Part shown: piece by piece, positions 1 to 5,851 of the stretch
Position numbering within the stretch: position 1 is the stretch's first letter
Layout: every line of letters starts with the position of its first letter
Source of the DNA: Leptolyngbya sp. SIO4C1
GTDB taxonomy: Bacteria; Cyanobacteriota; Cyanobacteriia; Phormidesmidales; Phormidesmidaceae
NCBI GenBank assembly: GCA_010671975.1
Contig: JAAHIA010000315.1
Location: 1 to 5,923 of the forward strand
DNA length: 5,923 nucleotides
Reading direction: 5' to 3'
Made by a program: the position numbers and the translations under genes
Notes under the pieces: model-generated
Seen by the model: only the letters and a program-made list of their open reading frames with translations
What the model was told of the DNA's origin: nothing
Databases searched by the model: none

Positions 1-2
1 CC

Positions 3-77
3 AATCAGCAGAAACTTCTGGCAGAGCGGCTAGGCCACTCTCTATTGACGCTGTTGGCCAACATTACAGGGTCATAG
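3..77 (+). CDS. Possible C-terminal end of a gene entering from the left, tyrosine-recombinase-like tail
   Basis: The third forward frame is open from the left edge to a TAG stop at 75-77 and reads AERLGHSLLTLLANITGS before the stop. The ERLGHS-x-x-T pattern resembles the C-terminal catalytic box of phage-type tyrosine recombinases, where the LGH histidine precedes the nucleophilic tyrosine by about nine residues. Here no tyrosine sits at that place. A TAC codon at 65-67 lies near the expected spot but two bases out of frame, so the gene may be decayed or frameshifted. Only 24 codons are visible, so this may be a chance open frame. If real, it ends 343 bases before the next gene, on the same strand. 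Confidence 0.3.
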   Translation, partial: NQQKLLAERLGHSLLTLLANITGS

Positions 78-420
78 TAGCACTGTTTTTTTGAAGCGCA
101 AGACTGTTCGCGTATCTCTTTATACCTATTAAGACAAAGTTAATATTCCGAGAAGAAAATAAGTGATTTAAGCAACAAAATTTTGCGTGAACGCTCGAAA
201 GCTGAAAGGAACATGAGAAATTGCTGAGATTTTCCTTTGTAAAACGGCAAATTCTAAAGTTTTTTGGGAGGTAAGCCTGGAAAAGCGCTGATACACGGTA
301 TGCTCTTGAACGTTGAATCCTGACCACATGACAGCTCATCTTTCAGGCCCCGTTCAGTAGAGTCTGCTCTGAACTCTTCATCAGATTTCTCCAGATTCAG
401 CTAATTTTCCTGTCAAATAT
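78..420. other. AT-rich intergenic region upstream of the export operon
   Basis: This stretch is clearly more AT-rich than the genes that follow, with runs of T and A. The only longer open frame is a minus-strand one (64-339) rich in Ser, Cys, Phe and Asn, which looks like noise. No small plus-strand frame of more than about ten codons with a ribosome site was found, so there is no sign of a leader-peptide gene here. No clear -35/-10 pair was found: a TTGAAG at 91-96 has only a weak partner, TATCTC at 113-118. No GTA-N8-TAC NtcA-type site was seen. The operon promoter presumably lies here, but I cannot place it. Confidence 0.7.
319..347. repeat. Weak imperfect inverted repeat upstream of the operon
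   Basis: An outer arm pair CCTGA (319-323) and TCAGG (343-347) encloses an inner pair ATGA (328-331) and TCAT (336-339) around a four-base loop, CAGC. The internal bulge is asymmetric (four against three bases). It lies about 75 bases upstream of the first operon gene. It could be an operator or a small hairpin in the 5' leader, but the arms are short enough to arise by chance. No T-run follows, so it is not a standard terminator. Confidence 0.2.
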
Positions 421-1443
421 ATGTCAGATATTTTGCTAAAAGAGCTGAGCAACGCCGACATTGATTGGCTTGTAACACACGGTCAGCGTCAGCCCCTAGC
501 AGCAGCCGACGGTCTCATTCAGCCGGGTCAGCCAGCTGCTGCCCTCTATTTGCTTCTAGAAGGCTGTTTGGCCGTTCGATCAGCCGGCGATGATCAAGAA
601 ATTGCCCAGCTATTTCGCGGTGAGCTGGTGGGCGAAGGCTGGCTATTTGATTTAGAGCCGGCTGTCTCGATTGTCTCAGCTAGCGATGCAACGCTGGTAC
701 TGGCGGTTTCTAAGTCCGCCTTGGTTCAAAAGCTGCAGCAGGATGTGAGCTTTGCGGCTCACTTCTACCGAGCGCTGGTGCTGATTATGTCTGAGCGAAT
801 TCGGCGGCTGTTTGAGCAAACTGAGCCGCTGCGCTATCAGTCAGAGCAGATGGTTAAAGAAGCGCTGCTCGTCTTTGGTGAGCTGCACGATAGCGACATT
901 GACTGGATGGTTGGCACCGGACAGGTTGAAAAGCTGGGCGCGGGGCGCGTCTTGATGCACGCTGGGCGGCCGGTCGATGCGCTCTACACCGTACTGGACG
1001 GTCAGCTTGCGATCGCAACCACCGATCGCCCCTGCGATCCGCTCTCGCTCTGCTTTCATGGGCTAGAGCAGCAGGGGGCTACCCAAAATTTTAGACCCGT
1101 TGCCTATATCTCTCGCGGGGGGCTGCCAGGGATTATTTCGTTCCTAGATTTTCAACCGCTGCCGGTGAGAATCCACGCCGTGCGCGAGTCGCTGCTGCTC
1201 GCCATTCCGCGACAGCAGGTCACCATCAAGCTGCAGGAAGACTTAGGGTTTGCCGCTCGATTTTATCGGGTGATCGCGACTCAGATGGCCAACCTGCTCA
1301 GGACGGTCGTAGCAGACACAAACGCAGCCGAAACGCCGGCAGACGCAGCTGATGAGCTCGATCTAGCGGCGCTGCAGCAGGTTTCAAAAGGCGGCTTTAA
1401 GTTTGACTGGATGCTAAAACACTTAGGAGTCGCCTGCTCATGA
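421..1443 (+). CDS. Cyanobacterial bacteriocin-type transport-associated protein with two cyclic-nucleotide-binding-like modules
   Basis: This 340-residue protein is an internal duplication. Module 1 covers about residues 8-132 and module 2 about 152-295. The copies share DIDWLV/DIDWMV (14-19, 159-164), the ALYLLLEGCLAV/ALYTVLDGQLAI strand-turn (41-52, 187-198) and KLQQDVSFAAHFYR/KLQEDLGFAARFYR in the C-terminal helix (104-117, 270-283). The architecture and the gene order match TIGR03896, a cyanobacterial family of unknown function found beside NHLM-type transport operons. The phosphate-binding cassette is degenerate. Module 1 keeps a GE (GEGWLF, 71-76) but has no arginine at the usual R-S/T position (PAVSIVSA), and module 2 lacks the GE. 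No DNA-binding domain is visible, so it is not a CRP-type regulator. The tail (about 312-336) ends in FKFDWMLKHLGV. ATG 421 is the first start after an in-frame TGA at 370-372, and no clear Shine-Dalgarno precedes it. Its end overlaps the next gene by four bases. Binding of a nucleotide is doubtful; a structural or regulatory role in export is inferred from context only. Confidence 0.88.
   Translation: MSDILLKELSNADIDWLVTHGQRQPLAAADGLIQPGQPAAALYLLLEGCLAVRSAGDDQEIAQLFRGELVGEGWLFDLEPAVSIVSASDATLVLAVSKSALVQKLQQDVSFAAHFYRALVLIMSERIRRLFEQTEPLRYQSEQMVKEALLVFGELHDSDIDWMVGTGQVEKLGAGRVLMHAGRPVDALYTVLDGQLAIATTDRPCDPLSLCFHGLEQQGATQNFRPVAYISRGGLPGIISFLDFQPLPVRIHAVRESLLLAIPRQQVTIKLQEDLGFAARFYRVIATQMANLLRTVVADTNAAETPADAADELDLAALQQVSKGGFKFDWMLKHLGVACS
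1425..1429 (+). promoter_or_regulatory. Ribosome binding site for the HlyD-like gene
   Basis: AGGAG lies ten bases before the ATG at 1440, inside the last codons of the upstream gene. It supports the ATGA overlap start (ATG 1440-1442, TGA 1441-1443) and suggests translational coupling. Confidence 0.7.
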
Positions 1444-2024
1444 ACGACCGCAGCATCTTTCGCAAAGAGGCCTTAGAGCGGCTGTCTTCGCCAGAGCAGC
1501 TAGATCAGCTGATGCAGATTGTTACCCCGCGCAGCTGGCTGCCGCTAGCTGCACTAGGCGGGCTTTTAGGTATCGGCATCCTCTGGAGCATTTTTGGTCG
1601 AATTCCGGTGACCACAACCGGCCATGCGGTTCTGGTGCAGCCGACAGCTGGGGCTGACGGACTGATTGGTGTGGCCCACTTTGATGCGGGTGAGATTGCC
1701 CAGATTGAGGCGGGCATGGATGTCTTACTCATCCCTGACGTGGAAGGTAACCAGCAGGCGGCAGGCGGCATCTATGGTACGGTGCAGGCCGTCCATTCGC
1801 CCGAAGTGATGACGCTTGAAGCTATTCGCCAGGTGGCGGACCCAGCGGCCCCCGCCAGCATTGAAGTCATTATCGATTTGGAAGAAGATCCCAACTCTGC
1901 CAGCGGCTATCGCTGGTCAGCCAGCAGTAACAAAATGTTTCCGCTCGCTGGCATGCCGGTCGCAGCTCGGGTCACGCTGGATGAGAAAGCGCCGCTTGCT
2001 TTTGTGCTGCCGTTCTTAGATTAG
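1440..2024 (+). CDS. NHLM/NHLP export system HlyD-like secretion protein, short form lacking the hairpin region
   Basis: This is the inner-membrane-anchored adaptor (membrane fusion protein) of the export operon, matching the NHLM HlyD family (TIGR03794) at both ends. Residues 7-30 (FRKEALERLSSPEQLDQLMQ and following) form the family's cytoplasmic N-terminus. One membrane segment spans about 33-53, followed by FGRIPVTTTGHAVLVQP. From about residue 74 the sequence corresponds to the family's C-terminal beta-rich part: AGMDVLLIPD, a GGIYGTVQAV strand, IEVIIDLEEDPNSASGYRWS (141-160) and the ending APLAFVLPFL. Family members are usually about 400 residues. Here 194 residues are present, and the lipoyl/barrel-sandwich and coiled-coil hairpin expected after residue ~68 are missing, with the frame intact. 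It may be a natural short form or a product of in-frame deletion. Without the hairpin it could not bridge to a TolC-like outer-membrane channel in the usual way. The start overlaps the upstream stop by four bases, and the next gene begins four bases after the TAG. Confidence 0.82.
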   Translation: MNDRSIFRKEALERLSSPEQLDQLMQIVTPRSWLPLAALGGLLGIGILWSIFGRIPVTTTGHAVLVQPTAGADGLIGVAHFDAGEIAQIEAGMDVLLIPDVEGNQQAAGGIYGTVQAVHSPEVMTLEAIRQVADPAAPASIEVIIDLEEDPNSASGYRWSASSNKMFPLAGMPVAARVTLDEKAPLAFVLPFLD

Positions 2025-2028
2025 TCAT

Positions 2029-4233
2029 ATGGCCAAAGTTAGAACGCCTACGGTGCTACAGATGGAAGCGGTCGAATGCGGTGCCGCTGCCCTGAGTATG
2101 GTGCTTGGCTACTACGGTCGCTATGTGCCCTTAGCTGAGCTGCGCCAGGCCTGTGGCGTTTCACGCGACGGTGTGACAGCTGCCAATATTCTCAAAGCAG
2201 CGCGCAACTATGGCCTAGCCGCTAAAGGCTTCAAAAAGAGCATCGACAGCCTTAAGCAGCTGTCGCCCCCGTTCATTGTCTTCTGGAATTTCAACCACTT
2301 TTTAGTGGTAGATGGCTTTGATCAAAAGCGAGTATCTCTCAACGATCCTGCTACCGGGCCGCGCCAAGTCTCACCAGCCGACTTTGATCAAGGCTACACT
2401 GGCGTCGCCCTAACGTTCGAGCCCGATGAGACCTTTCAGCCTGGGGGACAGCGTCCCAATGCCTGGCGCGGCCTGAAGCAGCGACTTCAGGGCTCTCTCG
2501 GCGCGCTGGCCTTTTGTACGGTGGCCGGCTTTTTGCTGGTGCTGCCGACGCTGGCGCTGCCCGCCTTTAGCCGCGTCTTTATTGACAACGTGCTGCTGGC
2601 AAAGCGGCTAGACTGGCTGCCCTACGTGCTGTTTGGCATGATGCTGACCGTAGCGCTGCAGGCCCTGCTGACGGCGCTGCAGCTGCGCTATCTGCGCGCC
2701 TTCAAGGTGAAGCTGTCGGTCGGTATGGCTAGCCGCTTTGTCTGGCACGTGCTGCGTCTGCCGGTTGGGTTTTACGCCCAGCGGTTTGCTGGAGAAATCA
2801 GCGATCGCATCGCTCTCAATGACAGCGTTGCTAATGTGCTCTCTGGTCGGCTGACCACCACCGCGATCAGCCTAGTGATGATCGTCTTCTATGCGATCGC
2901 TATGCTGCAGTACGACATTCCGCTGACGCTGATTGTGGTGGCCTTTGCTGTGGTTAACGTTGCCGTACTGCAGTGGGTCTCGCGTCAGCGCACCGACGCT
3001 AACCGGCAGCTGATTCAAGAATATGGTAAGGCTGCCGGCGTCGGTATTGCCGGTCTGCAGAGTATTGAAACGCTTAAAGCCTCAGGGCTAGAGTCAGACT
3101 TCTTTGCTCGCTGGGCCGGCTACTACACCAAAGCAATCAACGCTCAGCAGTCGCTGGGGCTCACTAACCGGCTGCTGGGGCTGCTGCCGGCGCTGCTGTC
3201 TACCCTGACCACCCTTGCTCTGCTAATTGTTGGCGGCTGGCGCGTCATTCACGGCAGCCTGAGCGTCGGCATGCTAGTTGCTTTTCAGCTGCTGATGCAG
3301 AGCTTTCAAGGCCCGGTGAACAATCTCGTTCGCTTTGCCAACACATTGCAAACGCTGCAGGGCAGCCTAGAGCGGCTAGATGACGTCCTGGAGAATACGG
3401 TAGATGAGGTGTTTGGAGAATCCAGGGATGAGTCATCAAATCAAGCGTCTCCTGCCGCCCAACCGCCATCTTCACGCGCTACTTCCTTCCGGCTGTCGGG
3501 CGCGATCGCTATTCAAGATCTCTCGTTTGGCTACAGTCCGCTCGATCCGCCGCTGATTGATAATTTCTGCCTGACGATTCAGCCCGGGCAGCGGGTAGCA
3601 TTTGTTGGCGGCAGCGGGTCGGGAAAGTCAACCCTAGTGCGGGTCGTTGCCGGGCTGTATCAGGCCGATGCTGGAGAGATTCGCTTTGATGGCAGACGCA
3701 GCGATGAGATTCCCAGAGCGGTGCTCACCAATTCGATTGCCATGGTCGAGCAGGAGATTCTGCTGTTTGCCGGAACAATTCGCGACAATTTGACCCTGTG
3801 GGACAGCACGCTCTCTGAGGCAGATTTACGACGCGCCTGTCAGGACGCTGAGATTGAAGAAGCCATCTTATCGATGCCCTACGGATACGATGCAGTGCTG
3901 CTAGAGGGCGGGCAAAATCTCAGCGGCGGGCAGCGGCAGCGGCTAGAGATTGCCCGTGCTCTAGTCAACAATCCGTCAATTTTGATTATGGATGAAGCGA
4001 CCAGCGCTCTGGATTCCGAAACGGAGAAGATTATCGATCAAAACCTGCGGCGGCGGGGCTGTACCTGCCTGATTGTGGCCCACCGGCTGAGCACCATTCG
4101 CGATGCAGACGAGATCATTGTGCTAGAGCGAGGCAAGGTGGTGCAGCGGGGCACGCATGACCAGCTTTGGCAGGCAGATGGCCCCTATGCCAGCTTGATT
4201 CAACGCTCGGGAACAGCGCTGCAGGAGGCGTAA
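2029..4233 (+). CDS. NHLM/NHLP family bacteriocin export ABC transporter with C39 leader peptidase, permease and ATPase domains
   Basis: This 734-residue protein matches the peptidase/ATP-binding subunit family TIGR03796. It should cut the leader of a ribosomally made peptide and export the core across the inner membrane. The C39 peptidase occupies about residues 4-132, with oxyanion Gln11, catalytic Cys17 (in VECGAAAL), His90 (in FNHFLVV) and Asp106 (in NDPATG). The transmembrane ABC domain covers about 150-440, with hydrophobic stretches near 160-180, 198-216, 278-315 and 384-402. A polar linker rich in Ser, Pro, Gln and Ala (about 461-487) leads to the nucleotide-binding domain: Walker A GGSGSGKST (527-535), Q-loop Gln575, signature LSGGQ (631-635), Walker B ILIMDE (651-656), D-loop SALD (659-662) and switch His685. 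All catalytic residues are present, so it looks functional. ATG 2029 places Cys17 at the normal distance from the N-terminus. No strong ribosome site precedes it; the four-base gap from the previous stop suggests reinitiation. Confidence 0.96.
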   Translation: MAKVRTPTVLQMEAVECGAAALSMVLGYYGRYVPLAELRQACGVSRDGVTAANILKAARNYGLAAKGFKKSIDSLKQLSPPFIVFWNFNHFLVVDGFDQKRVSLNDPATGPRQVSPADFDQGYTGVALTFEPDETFQPGGQRPNAWRGLKQRLQGSLGALAFCTVAGFLLVLPTLALPAFSRVFIDNVLLAKRLDWLPYVLFGMMLTVALQALLTALQLRYLRAFKVKLSVGMASRFVWHVLRLPVGFYAQRFAGEISDRIALNDSVANVLSGRLTTTAISLVMIVFYAIAMLQYDIPLTLIVVAFAVVNVAVLQWVSRQRTDANRQLIQEYGKAAGVGIAGLQSIETLKASGLESDFFARWAGYYTKAINAQQSLGLTNRLLGLLPALLSTLTTLALLIVGGWRVIHGSLSVGMLVAFQLLMQSFQGPVNNLVRFANTLQTLQGSLERLDDVLENTVDEVFGESRDESSNQASPAAQPPSSRATSFRLSGAIAIQDLSFGYSPLDPPLIDNFCLTIQPGQRVAFVGGSGSGKSTLVRVVAGLYQADAGEIRFDGRRSDEIPRAVLTNSIAMVEQEILLFAGTIRDNLTLWDSTLSEADLRRACQDAEIEEAILSMPYGYDAVLLEGGQNLSGGQRQRLEIARALVNNPSILIMDEATSALDSETEKIIDQNLRRRGCTCLIVAHRLSTIRDADEIIVLERGKVVQRGTHDQLWQADGPYASLIQRSGTALQEA
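4223..4228 (+). promoter_or_regulatory. Ribosome binding site for the second ABC transporter gene
   Basis: A strong AGGAGG lies nine bases before ATG 4238, within the last codons of the preceding gene. It fixes the start of the second ABC gene and rules out the overlapping frame beginning at 4167 as the real gene. Confidence 0.8.
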
Positions 4234-4237
4234 GCTC

Positions 4238-5851
4238 ATGGTGTCTATTCAACCATCGCCAACAACAACGGCTGCCAATCTCAGCCTGGCCGGAAATGAG
4301 CCGCTGCTGCTCGATCGGCCTGACCAGATCTGGCAGATCCGCTCTGGCGCAGTGGGGATATTCGCAGTGGCCTGGCAGCAGGGCGAGCCGACCGGAGCGC
4401 GTCACTATCTGTTTAGCGCCACAGCCGGCAGCCTTTTAATGGGCGCAGCGCCTAGCCGCTACGGGCTGATTGCGATCGCGTTTGAGCCCACCGTGCTAGC
4501 CCAGCCCGACTGCTTCAGCGCGCCTCAAAGCTCAGTTCAAAGCAACGGCGGCCCTGGCTCGCTGCCTCAGCAGATTGCTGCCTGGACCAATCGCTTTGGG
4601 CAGATTGCCGGATTTCCTCAGCCGGCTGCTCCGCTCTCCGAGCTTTCTTCTCAGTATCTCTCTTTGAACAGCGGCGACTGCTACGGCCCCAGCGACGGTC
4701 CGTGCTGGGTCAAGCTCACCAGCGGGGAAGCTCTGTGGCTTGGCGATCGCGAGCTGCCGCTGACGACAGCAGCGCTGTTTCCGCTCGGAACCAGCACCTG
4801 GCTACAGGCACAGACGCCTGTCGAACTGCAGCGCTACTCGTCCGAAGCCGTCACTGCAGCCGAGCCGCTGCTGCGCGGCAGCGCTCTGTTTCATACCTAC
4901 TGCCTCAAAGTCATTGAGCAAATTGTCGCCGCGCAAACTCAAACGCAGTTTCACCAGTTTGAGCAGCGACAGCAGCTCAATCAGCAGTCTGCTCAAACTG
5001 CGCTCCAGTGCCTTGCCTCGCTGCTCAAGCCCGAAGACGACCGCTACCTGAGCGCTGCCTCGCCTCTGCTGATTGCTGCTGGGGCAGTCGGTCACGCGCT
5101 AGGCGTCACCATCTCGCCACCCAGCCAGGCGGAGAATTTGCAGCAAGTAAAAGAGCCGCTGGAGGCAGTTGCGCGCGCTTCTCAGCTGCGGCTGCGGCAG
5201 ATCTTGCTGCGCGGTCAGTGGTGGCGGCAAGACAGCGGCCCCATGGTTGCTTATACCCGAGCCGATCACCTGCCGGTGGCGCTGCTGCCGATAAAAAACA
5301 GCCGCTATGAGCTACTAGATCCGACCACGCTGCAGCGCACGCCCGTCGATGAGGCGGTTGCCAGCCGGCTCGAGCCCATGGCGTTTATCTTCTATCGTCC
5401 GCTACCTAATAGCGAGCTCAAAGCTTGGACGCTGCTGCAGTTTGCCTTCTACGGTCGCCAGCGCGACATTGGCATGATTTTGCTCACTGGCGTCGTCACT
5501 AGCCTCTTGGGCATGGCGATTCCGCAGGCCACAGCTGTGCTAATTGACGATGCGATTCCCTACGGCAGTACGGGTATTTTGCTGCAGATTGGTCTAGCGC
5601 TGCTGGCTGTGGCTTTTGGGCGAGCCTGCTTTCAGTTCGCTCAGGCAGTTGCCGCGATGCGGATTGAGACCGGCTCTGATGCCACGCTGCAGGCCGCCGT
5701 CTGGGATCGGCTACTGAAGCTGCACACCGCTTTCTTTCGCGACTATTCTACCGGCGATTTGCAGTCGCGCGTCTCTAGCATCACAGCCATTCGCCGTGGC
5801 CGACCTGGACGGCGCGCCGGCGCGGGCCGAGTCGTCGGTGAAGCTGTATAA
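4238..5851 (+). CDS. NHLM/NHLP export ABC transporter, second permease/ATPase subunit, truncated by a frame-breaking join
   Basis: This is the partner ABC subunit of the operon (family TIGR03797 by content and order), but only its front part is here. Residues 1-260 are a cytoplasmic region with an early segment (about 20-90) that resembles the ligand-fold start of the family. Residues about 268-390 look like a degenerate C39-type fold: HLPVALL (344-350) and LLDPTTL (359-365) line up with the His and Asp segments of the preceding gene's peptidase, but no catalytic cysteine is present. The permease domain starts at about 395, with membrane segments near 411-432 and 446-465, then the family-typical TAFFRDYSTGDLQSRVSSIT (497-516) and AIRR (517-520). 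After Arg520 the family match stops, and 17 unrelated Gly/Arg/Ala/Val-rich residues run to TAA 5849-5851. Most of the permease and the entire ATPase domain are missing. The protein cannot work as drawn; the true gene is probably longer and was cut by the join near 5795-5800. Confidence 0.85.
   Translation: MVSIQPSPTTTAANLSLAGNEPLLLDRPDQIWQIRSGAVGIFAVAWQQGEPTGARHYLFSATAGSLLMGAAPSRYGLIAIAFEPTVLAQPDCFSAPQSSVQSNGGPGSLPQQIAAWTNRFGQIAGFPQPAAPLSELSSQYLSLNSGDCYGPSDGPCWVKLTSGEALWLGDRELPLTTAALFPLGTSTWLQAQTPVELQRYSSEAVTAAEPLLRGSALFHTYCLKVIEQIVAAQTQTQFHQFEQRQQLNQQSAQTALQCLASLLKPEDDRYLSAASPLLIAAGAVGHALGVTISPPSQAENLQQVKEPLEAVARASQLRLRQILLRGQWWRQDSGPMVAYTRADHLPVALLPIKNSRYELLDPTTLQRTPVDEAVASRLEPMAFIFYRPLPNSELKAWTLLQFAFYGRQRDIGMILLTGVVTSLLGMAIPQATAVLIDDAIPYGSTGILLQIGLALLAVAFGRACFQFAQAVAAMRIETGSDATLQAAVWDRLLKLHTAFFRDYSTGDLQSRVSSITAIRRGRPGRRAGAGRVVGEAV

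Larger units (their letters stand above)
1009..4750. repeat. HIP1 octamers GCGATCGC (six copies)
   Basis: Exact copies of the palindrome GCGATCGC lie at 1009-1016, 2801-2808, 2893-2900, 3502-3509, 4472-4479 and 4743-4750, all inside genes. Fewer than one would be expected by chance in a window this size. HIP1 over-representation is an established trait of many cyanobacterial genomes, so this supports the taxonomic call. No copy occurs in the AT-rich upstream region or after the join near 5796, though the last block is too short for its absence to mean much. Confidence 0.9.

Noticed and set aside
91..126. TTGAAG with downstream TATCTC or TATACC as the operon promoter
   Set aside because: TATACC is too far away (24-base spacer), TATCTC is a poor -10, and both are about 300 bases upstream of the first gene, so the support is too weak to annotate.
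64..339. Minus-strand 91-codon open frame in the upstream region
   Set aside because: Its composition is unlike a real protein (rich in Ser, Cys, Phe and Asn), I recognise no motif, and it lies in AT-rich DNA that looks intergenic.
841..1059. Minus-strand open frame inside the cyclic-nucleotide-like gene
   Set aside because: It is antisense to a well-supported duplicated domain and shows no family pattern of its own.
1505..1771. Minus-strand open frame inside the HlyD-like gene
   Set aside because: It is a Pro/Ser/Ala-rich shadow of a gene whose plus-strand translation matches its family at both ends.
4167..4439. Plus-strand 90-codon frame across the junction of the two ABC genes
   Set aside because: It overlaps the end of one ABC gene and the start of the other, has no ribosome site of its own, and the AGGAGG at 4223 is spaced for ATG 4238.
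734..5692. Frequent CTGCAG hexamers through the operon
   Set aside because: They mostly come from Leu-Gln codons (CTG CAG) or similar codon use in G+C-rich genes. Spacing is irregular and I see no reason to call them a functional repeat.
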